A stretch of 64,000 nucleotides of DNA from Stropharia rugosoannulata. Taxonomy: Eukaryota; Basidiomycota; Agaricomycetes; Agaricales; Strophariaceae. Positions 51,712-63,476 of the stretch are shown here, one piece after another (position 1 is the first letter of the stretch; every line of letters starts with the position of its first letter). A program made the translations under genes and the position numbers. Where the stretch lies: NCBI GenBank assembly GCA_028532985.1, contig JANCIK010000002.1, positions 3,162,001-3,226,000 of the forward strand. The letters run 5' to 3'. Under the pieces are notes generated by a model. The model did no database searches and had not been told where the DNA came from. It saw only the letters and a program-made list of their open reading frames with translations.

Positions 51712-52393
51712 TCTATTCTCGGAACGGATAGATTAGTTTGATGACATTGGCAATTCGGCTCTGCCAATTTGGTTTACGATTTGTCTATCTCACTCCAAGT
51801 GGGTTTCTAATGGTTGTGAACGAGCTAGAACGAGTGACTAGGTTTCAATGTCCACGCCAGGAAAACGTGGATCGAACACCGAGGAGCTGCGAAGCGGAGA
51901 TTATGGCCATGTTATCTTTGGCTCTTTTTCGCGATTGCAACACTCTCGGGCTGTGAGCCTGTGTCAAAGAGCATCCGCTCGCACTATGTCTATGGCAGTA
52001 CCAACCACTGGGAAACACTGTATATTCTGGTACGTTCGGAATAAACAGCAATGACACATAATGCACAAGATCTACTCGAGCGCTCTATAGCCCTCTGGTG
52101 TGCACAAAATCGACTTTAACAAGCACTTAACCCTTATAATCAGAACCTCGTGCGTCATATGTGTTTTCCCGTTGTATTATTGTCACTATTCATTATTTGC
52201 TAACTGGAGACATGCTCCACTCGTTCTCGACAGAAATCCCTAACATGCCCGCCGTGATGTGTATGGGCACTCCACTTTGACATCTTTATTCCTTCCAAAT
52301 GGCCTCCCATCACGGACTGAGACCAATCTGGGGAGAAAGACAAGCTTGAAAAAATACGGCCCTGCCTCTCTCTGCGCGAAAAAAAAAAAAACA

Positions 52394-52399
52394 TATAAA
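52394..52399 (+). promoter_or_regulatory. TATA box of the hydrophobin gene
   Basis: TATAAA preceded by a run of A residues (52379-52391), 82 bp before the start codon, a normal distance for a strongly regulated fungal gene. Confidence 0.7.
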
Positions 52400-52480
52400 G
52401 GCTTCCTGTCTTGCATTGATTTTTCTTCACTCGGACATCCAGATCAAGTTCAGCCCACCCGACCAGCCAGCTTAAGCAAC

Positions 52481-52888
52481 ATGCAGTTCTTCAAGCTCTC
52501 CGCACTCGCCACAGTTGCCTTTGCCACCCTTGCGGCCGCCACCCCCACTGCCCAGAGCAGCCCGTCGAACCAGTGCAACACTGGCTCGCTGCAGTGCTGC
52601 AACAGCGTACAGAATGCGAGCAACCCCGCCACGGCAGTCCTTCTCGGCCTTCTTGGTATCGTAGTCGGGGACATCACCGCCCTCGTTGGTGTCACCTGCA
52701 GCCCGATCACCGTTATTGGCACTGGCGGAACGTCCTGGTATGTTTCTCTTTTATGTTTTGCTTCGTGTATCTGTCAATGCTGACTTGACCACTCTCTGTA
52801 CAGCACGGCCCAGCCCGTGTGTTGCACCGACAATAGCTTCAACGGCGTTGTCGCGCTCGGCTGCACGCCCATCAACCTCAACCTCTAA
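52481..52888 (+). CDS. Class I hydrophobin
   Basis: A small secreted amphipathic protein that coats hyphae and fruiting bodies with rodlets. Two exons (52481-52737 and 52804-52888) give 113 residues. The signal peptide is [20 protein letters not shown]. The eight cysteines follow the class I pattern C-x6-CC-x32-C-x12-C-x5-CC-x12-C-x7: CNTGSLQCC, then [17 protein letters not shown] and [11 protein letters not shown]. The intron splits the fifth cysteine codon (TG|C). A TATA box lies upstream. The gene is flanked by two tRNA-Arg genes in inverted orientation. Confidence 0.97.
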
Positions 52889-54092
52889 GCACCTAGGCTA
52901 TTTTGTACGGACAATGGACTTATTAATAATTTGACTATGATGGGAGAAGAGCTGATAAGAATCATTCGGACTAGTTACTCGTGCTTCTGCTCTGAGTGCA
53001 GGGATTCTGGTATGGATTGTCAGACATCACTCAATCGTGAAATGAACATTATTATTGTTATGTACCTTATCTGTGCTTGAAGTTATTCTCGCACTATATA
53101 TCCAACTTATCTAGACATTTCTTCCAACTCGAGAGAGTGCAAGAGGCTCAGAAAATGCGGCGCTGTGGGGTCACACGGGCGCTTATTTAGGAATACTTCC
53201 TTCCATAAAAGTGCTAATCTGATGGCATCTTTCATATTCGTAATTTTCAAACTTTTTCAGTCCTCCGCTTGTCAGTTGTTTGTACCCCACAGCATTTTGT
53301 TGCCCGTTTACGACGGAAAATTCTATAAGGGAAGAAACTACTTGGTCTATGATCACTGGTATATCACTTTTTGTCAATGTGTAGCGGAATCTCGTTCGCG
53401 CCGCTGAGTATATTGAACTCAAATTGTCTTATGAATTATCGATCTTACTGTGGGATAGTGTATGATATGTATGTGAACGTTCAACAAAGAGGATGTATAT
53501 GATGTGATGGAGGTACTGTTGTGCACGAAAAAATGAGTTGAATTGACAAGAAAGATATCTTTGTGCTGCAACTGCCTCCAGGTTCAAACCGGGTTTACTT
53601 ATTCCATCATTGTACAGAGACTCAAGAGCCAAAGCAGGACACCAACAAAATTGATACTTGATAGGCTGCCAGCCCCAGGTCTTCGAAAATTGATAATAAA
53701 TCTGCTTTATAGTTCAAATTTCAAACTTCATGAATCGATTATCTGAATTGCTATATACGAATACGTATATGTACAATGTTTTGGCTCTGGCGACATATAC
53801 GGTCATTACACGTATACAGTTTTAGTATACGGTTGACCGTTAATACCAAACTAAATATCAAATAACTCCTTTTGTGCCAAAATTTTCTCATTTAATACAT
53901 GATATGTTAGCAAACACCGCATAAGAGAAAAATGATGATCAATCTAACAGTAAATTAATATTCCTTGAATATTCCTTGTATAGGAAAACAGTATAGTATA
54001 TGATTGGAGCTTTATATCACAGTTAGTGCACTTTAGTTTTTCACGTTTGGACTAGGTGGCAAAATAAAAGAGAAAACATTCTCTGCCAAGAA
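52889..54092. other. AT-rich intergenic region
   Basis: 1.2 kb downstream of the hydrophobin. It is very AT-rich, especially 53740-54060, and has no supported gene. Confidence 0.6.
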
Positions 54093-54176
54093 AACCCCTG
54101 GCGGGATTCGAACCCGCAACCTCCAGATTACAACATACATAGAAGTCTGACGTCATAACCATTAGACAACAGGGGC
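54093..54176 (-). tRNA. tRNA-Arg(TCT), second copy, 11-nt intron
   Basis: The same cloverleaf as the first copy, on the minus strand. The acceptor stem is GCCCCTG/CAGGGGT, where both members of pair 6-67 have changed together. The anticodon TCT is at 54143-54141. The 11-nt intron (54139-54129) occupies the same position but has an unrelated sequence (TGTATGTTGTA). A TTTT run directly follows the 3' end and fits RNA polymerase III termination. Confidence 0.9.
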
Positions 54177-55229
54177 TTCAACGTTAAATAATATGGTGTA
54201 TCTATAGCCACAGAGAGTTTCTACAACACTACACACCACGAGATGGTCTTCACGATTCACACCGTGAGGAAGTGTTGTGTACCCCCATTCGCAAGATTCA
54301 ACAGACGTCCATGCCATTTCATACGAGGCGCCACTGCCAAGTTCTGAAGTACCGTTCGCTCCCAGTTTTCAAGTGGCCCATTTCAACCTATTTCAACATA
54401 TACACTTCACTTCTTTGTGAATCGTCTCCAAGATCCCGAGGATTTCCCATGCCAGACAGCCTTGTGCGAACATCAAATTTCAGCGTACCAAAGACAGTGT
54501 TTCCTTCGAGTAATAAGTACAGGCGTCCGCGGCCATTGACAAAGCTAATACCGTCGGCCTTTAGCCATTCTGCTGGAACATTCAAGCACTAGCAACGGAC
54601 CTACAAAGTTTGTTGCTGCGCTCGACCCTCGCCTTTCAATAACGCTGTGCAAGAAGCAGACTTCTCTACTCGATCTTCCTTGGACCGCTGAACGACGGTG
54701 ATCACTAGCCGAGTCAAACCCGAGTGCGGCCATTGAAACTCATTCAATGTTACTTGGAAATCAGACTGCATAGGCAGAGCACATACCCTCCTGCCCTCCC
54801 ACAAGAATATTTGACGCCACATGGTGCGCATACTCGACCGCCTCACGGGCCCTTGTACGGATTCCCGCGCCGCTATCTTGCTAATCGCAGGAGAAGCTGA
54901 ACAGGCCGCCTATATTTATATGGAAGCGTTTGCGCAGTCTGACATACGTTAAACCTATTCACTCTCTAACTGGGCAGTTACACGCGAACGGCTTTCCTAA
55001 TTTCTAAAATTACTGTTAAGAAGTCACTCCGTGGGGACTGTGACCGCCGTACCTGTGCAAAATCATCTATGGAAATGCTCCAAGGACTCGCAATCGCTTG
55101 CAATATCAGCGGGCTTAAGGGTGCTCAACGGGATGACGTGAGAGCGCGATTTTATTGTGTTCCTTTAACTTGAGGATATAAAGTCTTCGACGTGGTCTTG
55201 CGCGCGCTGGTCTTTCACTGTCGGCCAAC
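54177..55229. other. Intergenic region upstream of S53 peptidase A
   Basis: No supported gene. The last 60 bp holds the TATA box of the peptidase gene. Confidence 0.6.
55177..55182 (+). promoter_or_regulatory. TATA box, S53 peptidase A
   Basis: TATAAA lies 48 bp before the start codon. The paralogue has the same box at a similar distance. Confidence 0.65.
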
Positions 55230-57800
55230 ATGCGACTCGTCAGGGAGCTTGCGGTTTTTTTGCTGCTTGCAGTATCCGGCTCCTCTGCTGCACCGCCAAA
55301 AGACTGTTCGTACAAGGTTAAAGAGAATATAGCACCCCCTCCGGGATGGACGAGATATACTATCCCACCACCCAACCATCTTATCTCGCTGCGCATTGGG
55401 CTTCCGCAAGACAACTTCGACCTACTGGAGAAGCAACTTTATGAAGTCAGTGATCCGGCGCACGAGCGCTATGGGCAGCATTTGTCCAAGGAGGAGGTGG
55501 AAGCTCTAGTCGCACCCCACCCTGACAGTTTATCAGCAGTCAACGATTGGCTAGGTAAATTTGATATCAAGGAGGACGATCTTGTGCGATCACCTGCCAA
55601 AGACTGGATTATTATCACAGTCCCAGTAAAAATGGCTGAAAAGATGCTTGATACGGTAATAAATTCATGTTGCCCTTTGTATACCGTCCACTGACAGATC
55701 ACTCTACTAAATAGACCTATCATGTCTGGAAGCACACGGAGAGCGGCGATCAGTTGGTCAGAACGACGAGCTACGGCCTTCCCAGTGATCTGCATAAACA
55801 CATTGAGGTCATCCAGCCTACAACTATTTTTGGGCGCTTCCGGCCAGATAGGTCCATGATTGCCATTCTTGAAGAAGAGCCGGTTAATGCTGTCTCGGAT
55901 GGTTCGACGCTTACAATCGGCAATACCGGTGTTACAGTAGACGCTAGCTGCAATACCACCATCACTGTCTCTTGTCTAAAGCAGCTGTATAATGCTGTTG
56001 GTTATGTCGCATCGAACACATCTAAGAATGCAATCGGTATTACAGGATATCTGGTATGTATTCAGCTTTATAGTGTCAACTTTATATGCTGATACTTTTG
56101 GTACAGGGACAAAATGCGAACAGGCATGATTTACAGACTTTTTTCGCTGATCAAGTTCCATCAGCTGTCAACTCGACATTCAACTTCGTTTCCGTAGCTG
56201 GTACGGTTCTCTTTCGTTTGGCATAATTATCTTCTAATGCTTGTAAATAACTGTAGGCGGTGTTGATAACCAAACCCTATCTCAGGCAGGGGGTGAAGCT
56301 GACTTAGATGTCGAATTCGCGTTCGGTATTTCCAATCCCATTCCTGTGAGATATTAACTCTTCACGAATACGGATTATTTATTACTCATACGAGCATAGT
56401 CGACCTTTTTCTCGACGGCCGGCAGTCCACCATTTGACCCTGACACGACAACCCCCACAAATACTAACGAGTATATATCCTTTTCTTCCCTCATTTGGGA
56501 ACGTCTAATCTCACTCTTGCAGACCTTACACCGAATGGCTCGACTTTATTTTACAGCAAGAAAACCCTCCGCATGTTATTTCAACAAGCTACGGAGATAA
56601 TGAACAAACTGGTTAGTTGTGTTAAAGCATCCAATAAGGAATTTATAACAATCATGGCTGCCCGCCTCATACTCAGTTCCTGAAAGCTTTGCAAAACGTG
56701 TCTGTGCTGGATTCGCTCAGCTGGGTGCACGGGGTGTCACATTAACATTCTCGTCTGGTGACCATGGAGTCGGTGATGGAAATCCCAATCCTGTGACCCA
56801 ACAATGTTTCACGAATGATGGGCGTAACGAGACGAAGTTTATTCCAACATTTCCAGCAAGGTATGAGTGCTTGAGTCCTGCGACCGAGTTAATCGGACTC
56901 TGAACGAGCTCGCACTTTTCCCTGCCCTAGTTGTCCATTGTATGTTTCACTCTCTTACGCGGCAGCACAGAGCTTCATACTAATACATTTGTTTAGTGTC
57001 ACATCTGTTGGCGGTACTACAAACATCGACCCTGAAGTCGCCGTATCTCGCTTCTTTTCTGGAGGCGGATTTAGCAATTATGTATGTACCACTACCTGAC
57101 AGAGATCTTCGCCTCATGTGCCATAGTTCCAAAGGCCATTTTATCAAGAGGCTACTGTTTCGAAGTATCTAAAAGGTTTACCTAAAGGAACTTATGCTGG
57201 TCTCTTCAATCCGTTAGTCTCTCTTCCACGGGCTTGTCAATTGAAAGTTTCACTTACTATTTCTACCTCTGATTTGATTAGTAATGGACGGGTGAGTAGC
57301 TTCATCATGATTATAGTAGCGAATACGATTTATCTCAGGCAATTTTTCAAGGGTATCCCAGATGTAGCAGCTCAATCTGATCGCTTTCGTATATTCCTTG
57401 GAGGTCGAATTGCATCGATCGGTGGAACATCAGCAGCGGCTCCCACTTTTGCGGGATTCATGGCTCTACTAAATGATGCTCGTATCAAAGCTAACAAGCC
57501 TCCTTTGGGTTTCTTGAACCCCCTTATATATAGTATTGGTCTTTCCACCTTTAATGACATTACTATCGGTCATAACTCAGGTTGCGGTACAACTGGATTC
57601 AACGTGGGTGCTTTCTTTTATTATGGCAATTTGTTCCTAATTGGGTTTTCTTTAAATTAGACTTCTGTCGGATGGGATCCAGGTAAATGCGCACCAGTCT
57701 TTTCCTACCCTACTAACATAAATAACTTGTAGTAACCGGCCTCGGCACGCTCAACTTTGAGAAACTCAAAGATATAGTCACGTCTCCTTTTGTTGGCTGA
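55230..57800 (+). CDS. Secreted S53 (sedolisin) peptidase A
   Basis: A secreted acid serine-carboxyl peptidase, probably a tripeptidyl-peptidase, for extracellular protein use. The signal peptide is [20 protein letters not shown]. The pro-kumamolisin propeptide includes [19 protein letters not shown]. The catalytic Glu and Asp are in [13 protein letters not shown], the oxyanion Asp in [12 protein letters not shown], and the Ser in [12 protein letters not shown]. The Ca-site end is TSVGWDPVTGLGT. Over twelve introns; two microexons are needed to keep the frame, 56931-56939 (9 nt, in PASCPFVTSVGG) and 57282-57291 (10 nt, in [14 protein letters not shown]). No inactivating change is seen. It is the upstream member of a tandem pair with peptidase B. 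Confidence 0.93.
56931..56939 (+). other. 9-nt microexon in S53 peptidase A
   Basis: TTGTCCATT lies between CCCTAG and GTATGT. It completes Ser, encodes Cys-Pro and begins Phe in the conserved motif ASCPFVTSVGG. Confidence 0.8.
57282..57291 (+). other. 10-nt microexon in S53 peptidase A
   Basis: TAATGGACGG between GATTAG and GTGAGT encodes the NGR of [14 protein letters not shown]. The paralogue encodes the equivalent residues without the upstream intron. Confidence 0.8.
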
Positions 57801-58852
57801 ACTGGAACAACACATGTAACAACAAGACTGACAAGATTGTAGGCATGCTAAGTTAGGAGATGCCGACATACATGTGGCACCTGGTCAGAATATTTAATTG
57901 ATAATCTGTATTTAGGGCGTGCATGAGAAATAGAAACATTCCAGGAAGGCGATCGCATGTGTTCTTTTTAGCGCTCTACTTGAAATAAAAAAATAAAATC
58001 AATCAGCCGCACAAAACCCTCGGCAATACCTGTCTCATCAACTTTCGCGACCGGGGGACCCTTCTATCAATCGCAGCGTTCATGCCACCGTCTTGACTCT
58101 TGATGGTTTCATGAATGTAAGAAATCCAGTCTACTATGTACACTAAACGCCATTCCGGGGTACGAATACGAATATTTAAACTTTGATGAAGGGGGATGAA
58201 GTCATGATCGTAGTACGCCGACTCCATGTGCATCTTGCTTCTTCGGATAACCGCAAGCTTGTTATAGAAGAGCGCGGATATTCGAGTCATCACTTCACCG
58301 GTCCCTCTGTGGTTTCAAACCGCCATTATGAACTGGCGGCGACTTGATACGTCATTTATGTACTTACCATGCTCTTGACATGTTCAACTATCTTATGTAC
58401 TTCAATCCTGTGCAATGATGCTAACACATCCCTTCCCTTCCGAGAGTAGTACGGAATATTGATAATTCAGGTATGGTCGACGGTCTCGCTTGAATCTAGC
58501 CAGAACCTCATCTCATATTACACTGTAAGCTTGTGACCTTATCAGTAATACTGATACATTGCCCTGAAGGAGTCGCAGGGACTTTATATTAGGAAGATAC
58601 CCCACGATTTTTACACATGTCAAGGTCAGCGCTGACTTGATGGGATAGCAAACAAAAACAAAAATAGCATGCGTGGGGCCAGTTTCGGCACTGGTAAGTG
58701 CTATAATTAAACGCAAGAACGATGATTTCTCATTACCACCATGAGAACGGCATCCGAAGTTATTCACAATTGGGCATCCCTCCAGGCTATAAATTCAGAA
58801 GGGAAGATGATACTCTCTCAGTCTCCAAGAAGAGGCCACTCTCTGTTCAAAG
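57801..58852. other. Intergenic region between tandem S53 genes
   Basis: About 1 kb. No gene is supported. The TATA box of peptidase B lies near its right end. Confidence 0.6.
58788..58793 (+). promoter_or_regulatory. TATA box, S53 peptidase B
   Basis: TATAAA lies 60 bp before the start codon. Confidence 0.6.
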
Positions 58853-61414
58853 ATGCGAACTTTCACCCGACTTGTGCCATTCCTCCTCTCAGCTCTACTT
58901 TTTGTCTCGCCGGTCTCATCTGTTCCTACGACAGACTGTGCACATAAGGTCAAAGAAAACATCGACGTGCCCAGGGGATGGCTAAAAGTTGGTGAACCCC
59001 CGGCAAATCGCAAAATCAGTCTCAAGATTGCTCTACCTCAACCCAACTTCCATGAGTTGGAACGGCACCTTTACGAAGTCAGCGACCCAGGCCACGAACG
59101 TTATGGACAGCATCTCTCGAAGGAGGAGGTTGAGGAACTCGTTGCCCCTCACCCAGAAAGCCTCGACACTGTAAACAATTGGCTTTCCACGTTCGGTTTC
59201 AGTGACGATGAATTGGTTCGAACCCCTGCGCAAGATTGGATTACAATCACTGTTCCGTTGCACGTCGCTGAAGAGATGCTCGACACTGTAAGTCTGGCTT
59301 CATACTCAACGTACTACATATGAGAATTAACACTTGTTCCTCCAGAAATATTATGTGTGGAAGCATATAGAGAGCGGTGATCATGTCATACGAACGACGA
59401 GCTACTCTCTTCCTCGCAACTTGCATGATCACATTGACCTTGTCCAACCCACAACCATGTTTGGGAGGTTCAGACCTGAAAAGTCAAACATATTCAAGGC
59501 GACTCCCTTCTCTTCTGACGCGCTTAAATCGGACGTCTCAGAAAGCGGTATCAGCGCAGGAAATGGTATAACTGTGGATGCCAGCTGCAATCAAGTCATC
59601 ACAATCACTTGTTTACAGCAATTGTACAATTCTGTTGGATTTACGCCAACAGCTAAGGAGAATTCTATCGGTATTACCGGGTACCTTGTATGCTTTTTTC
59701 TTTCTTATGCAGAAATTTCAAAACACTGAATTATGGTGTAGGAGCAATTTGCAAACATGCAGGATTTGCAGACCTTCTTTGCTGAGCAAAGGCCTGACGC
59801 TGTCAACTCTAGCTTCAAAGTTGTATCAGTGGCAGGTGATTTCGTCTTACAACAATTATCCAAATCACAAATTATCTGATCGCGAGCGAATCATTCCAGG
59901 TGGTCTCAATAATCAGAGCCTTGCTGCTGCAGGAGATGAGGCCGACTTAGACGTAGAATTTGCATTTGGACTGTCCCATCCAATTTCTGTTAGTATTATA
60001 TTGAACTTAGTCTTTATGTTATGCTAACTGTGCTCCTGCTAGCCTACATTCTTCACTACAGCGGGTAGTCCGCCCTTCATCCCTGACCTTCTTGAACCTG
60101 CTAATGACAACGAAAACGAGTAAGTAATAGTACTTGATCATTGAAACTTGTTTATAAACCCAACTTCTCAGGCCTTACACCACATGGCTTGACTTCATTC
60201 TCGCTACACCAGACCCACCAAAGGTCATTTCAACCAGCTATGGAGATAACGAGCAAACTGGTAAACAGATAGTCGGTTGCCTTCGAGTTTCCTTTCATTG
60301 AATTCAAATACAGTTCCCTTTAGCTTCGCACAGCGTGCTTGTTCAGGTTTTGCTCAACTAGGCAGGTTTTAATTTAAATGAGATACGTGCTGCTAATTGA
60401 TATTACCAGGTGCCCGTGGTGTCTCTGTTATATTCGCTTCGGGCGACTTCGGTGTTGGCGACGGCGACACAGACCCAGCGACCCAAGAGTGCATCACAAA
60501 CAATGGTCGTAACCAAACGAAGTTCATTCCCAGTTTTCCTGCTTCGTACGTGATTATTATAATCATCATGTTCTTCAAGAGTACTGACAGTATTTTCAGT
60601 TGTCCATTGTCTGTCCAATATCTATCAAGCTCGTGTGTTGGTCCTGATTTTGTCACCCAGTGTCACTTCTGTGGGCGGTACCTCTCATATTCCTGAGGTT
60701 GCTGTAGAGTCATTCTTCTCCGGAGGAGGGTTTAGCAACTTTGTATGTTCATCTTTTTGCATCGATTGCTGACTGCGTTTTGAACGGTCCTTCCATAGTT
60801 TGAGCGCCCTTCTTACCAAGACAAAGATGTGACAGCTTATCTTGACTCTTTAGCACCCGGAACATACGCAGGACTCTTCAATCCCAAAGGCCGCGTAAGT
60901 GTTGCAGCTTTGTACCACCTTGCAAATATAGATTGAAGTTATTCTTTATATGAATAGGGCATCCCAGACGTATCTGCACAGGCCGACCTTTTTAAAGTAA
61001 TTATTGGCGGAGAGCCTTTCCTAATTGGTGGAACTTCAGCTGCGACACCCACATTCAGCGCTTTCATTGCACTCTTGAATGACGTTCGCCTGAATGCTGG
61101 TAAACAAACACTGGGCTTCCTTAATCCGTTCTTGTACTCAAAGGGATTCGCTGGATTAAATGACATAACTGTCGGAAACAATGGAGGATGCGGAACACCC
61201 GGTTTCAATGTAAGTCGTAACAATCTTTTGGATATGTCAGACCGTTGATCAGTGATTATATAGGCGTCGAAAGGTTGGGATCCTGGTCAGTACTTACGCA
61301 TGCTTTTCCTTAATCGTTATTCATGTGCCAACACAACCCATTTCTTGTGCAGTTACAGGTCTCGGGACGCCTAATTTCGGTATCCTGAAAAAGTTGGTTT
61401 TGACAGAAGATTGA
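58853..61414 (+). CDS. Secreted S53 (sedolisin) peptidase B
   Basis: Tandem paralogue of peptidase A. The signal peptide is [20 protein letters not shown]. The propeptide has [19 protein letters not shown]. The catalytic Glu and Asp are in [13 protein letters not shown], the oxyanion Asp in [12 protein letters not shown] and the Ser in [12 protein letters not shown]. The end is ASKGWDPVTGLGT. It shares the 9-nt microexon (60600-60608) with A. It has an extra 48-nt intron at 60363-60410 inside [11 protein letters not shown], with a GC donor, which A lacks. It lacks the intron before the FNPKGRG motif that A has. All key residues are present, so the product should be active. Confidence 0.93.
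60600..60608 (+). other. 9-nt microexon in S53 peptidase B
   Basis: TTGTCCATT, identical in sequence and position to the microexon in peptidase A. The downstream donor is a weak GTCTGT. Confidence 0.75.
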
Positions 61415-61700
61415 CGAAGATATATCGGCGTAGCAAAATACAGCAGGACGGTTCATAGTTTGCAACATCAAGTATTAAGCGTAAACCTGTATCAATAGCC
61501 ACTAAACTTATATGATCGTTGAAAATGCAATTGTGTGGGATTACACGATAAAGTAATACCAAACTAATTATTCATTCAATGTATCTACAGTTGGTCAAGT
61601 ATACGGTGAGAAGTCCCTCAAGATGCCGCTTCAAAAAGTGAAGATGGACTCGCAAATTTATCTGACATGACTTCTCAATCAGAGCATTGAAATGGCTTAT
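61415..61700. other. Short convergent intergenic region
   Basis: 3' ends of peptidase B and the bZIP gene. No other feature is seen. Confidence 0.6.
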
Positions 61701-62246
61701 TTAAGTGTGCAATGCATCATCGGGGTAAGGAACCCCATTAGCAGATAATATGCGCTCCAGTTGCAGGGACCGTTCTCTCCAAGTGTTACGTTCTTCCGTA
61801 AGACGGGCAATGGTCTCCTTGAGCCTCTGAAATCCATTTCTTGGCTGCTGCTCCAAGCTCTGGCGTTCTCTAGTGAGACAGGCCACCGTCTCCTCCAACT
61901 CTTGCAACTGTTTTCGGCGGCGCTCTCGGCTTTTTCGAGCAGCCAAAGTATTGAGGCGCCGTTTCTCCAATTTCTTCGCTTCTGCAGGCGTAAGTGTACA
62001 GGATTTGCCTGTCGTCGCGCTGTCTTCATCGGACCTAGGCAATAATGAATCTCCAGTGGATTCTAACTTCACATGACGACTCGGGCCAGGGGAAGGAGTA
62101 GAGCCGTCCATCTGCAGTCTCTGGGATGCAGAAAAGGATCCGGAGGGGGTGTGCTTGACCTCCCCCTTGGTCGGAAAATGGCCAGGGACGCTTCTGTAAT
62201 AGCGCTCACTGGCATCAGTCAACTCTTGTATTGTCAAGATGGGCAT
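61701..62246 (-). CDS. bZIP transcription factor
   Basis: A single-exon gene of 181 residues from an ATG at 62246 (MPILTIQELTDASERYYRSV). The basic region reads EKRRLNTLAARKSRERRRKQ, with the DNA-contacting N-x2-AA-x-KSRER pattern typical of GCN4/Cpc1-type factors. A leucine zipper follows (LQELEETVACLTRERQSLEQ), and a second heptad-like helix runs almost to the C-terminus. The N-terminal half is Ser/Pro-rich and disordered. It lies tail to tail with peptidase B. GCN4-type factors regulate amino-acid metabolism, which would fit the peptidase neighbours, but that link is inference. Confidence 0.9.
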   Translation of the reverse strand: MPILTIQELTDASERYYRSVPGHFPTKGEVKHTPSGSFSASQRLQMDGSTPSPGPSRHVKLESTGDSLLPRSDEDSATTGKSCTLTPAEAKKLEKRRLNTLAARKSRERRRKQLQELEETVACLTRERQSLEQQPRNGFQRLKETIARLTEERNTWRERSLQLERILSANGVPYPDDALHT

Positions 62247-63476
62247 GTGAACTGTTTGTTCTAACAGCTTCCTTCACAGATGATGCACAGTGCCGTCGGA
62301 GTGTGTGGAATAGGGGAGGGTGGTACTTCAATACGCACCTAAAAACTTGAACATATCATTGCCATATGGCCAACGTGAGATTTCTTCCAGAAGGCCGAAG
62401 CACTTGTGCGTGGTTAAAATTCAAAATTTCATGGTTCCGAAATTTAAATATTCTGTATGATGCTGTACCCCCGGCCATCACGATCAACCCATCTAAACCC
62501 CACTACATATCACTACATATGTACATATCTCTATCGATCGACATTTAACGATTTGCGTACTTGCTGGAATCCTCTAGAGTCCCGTGCCGGGGAATATTGC
62601 ATAGTATGTACATAGCAGGCAACATAAACAACTCCCACTCATGTACCAATATGTACCAACCTTTGATTCCCGTACCAGCGAGAATGTCGGCAAACGTCCT
62701 AAAGTTCGGAGGTGAACAAGAGTTACCTAACAAGCCGCGAATTAGACCTGTCGTAAGTTAACATCCGGTCTTAATCTCGATCATGGCTTCTTGCTCCGAT
62801 GGGTACATAATAAGTTATTAAATATGCCGATCATATAATCCCTCTCCATCGCGTATAACAAGGCCTAGAGGCCACTGCAGTTCAGACCCAATCTGCAAGG
62901 AAATGCGCAAACACGAGGTTCACACTCCAGCAAACGGTCAAAGGTGCAAGCATGCTACGGACTAATCGGAGATGAATTGGTCAACCTACAATGTCGCAGG
63001 CATTCAAGTTTCAACCATTAAGTTCAGCGCCGGCGCCGGCGCAATGATACCACTACAAAGACTAAGTATATTCTCTCAAAGATGAGGGCTATCGAATCTT
63101 TCGAACACTTGAGACAAACGCGAGTCTTAGAACCGGGATTCTGATCCGAGTAATGAGGCTTTTGGTCAGTCTCGACGCCATGCCATTTTAATTTAAGAAA
63201 ACGATATGTACTCACCACAAACTTTATCGACGGGTTTCTCGTCGCTGATACTTACGTCACGTAGCATGCTACTTTGGATGCTATGCTTGGGTGCCAGTGA
63301 GTCGAAAACATATTTAAGCCACCGTTGATCATCCGCCTGTAGTTTTCTAATCATTGCGTCCAGCGCCTAGCGCTCCGTTACCCCGTAATTCCTCATCGAT
63401 TCATCAACCACACACACTTGTTGTGCCTTTATCCGTCAGACCTACAGCATCCTGTAACATTTCATTGGACCCCTCC
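62247..63476. other. Divergent intergenic region, bZIP / F-box-like
   Basis: 1.2 kb. It contains a 16-bp perfect palindrome at 63027-63042 and short CATATGTACATA-like sequence around 62505-62530. No gene is supported. Confidence 0.55.
63027..63042. repeat. GCGCCGGC palindrome
   Basis: GCGCCGGCGCCGGCGC is a perfect 16-bp palindrome. Confidence 0.6.

Larger units (their letters stand above)
50618..52480. other. Intergenic region with one orphan exon
   Basis: 1.9 kb between the tRNA and the hydrophobin gene. Apart from the orphan exon at 51575-51711, no supported coding sequence is seen. Several frames have unrelated composition and no splice context. Confidence 0.5.

Noticed and set aside
56880..57300. 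Apparent frameshifts in S53 peptidase A
   Set aside because: They vanish when the 9-nt and 10-nt microexons are included; the paralogue supports the same protein sequence.
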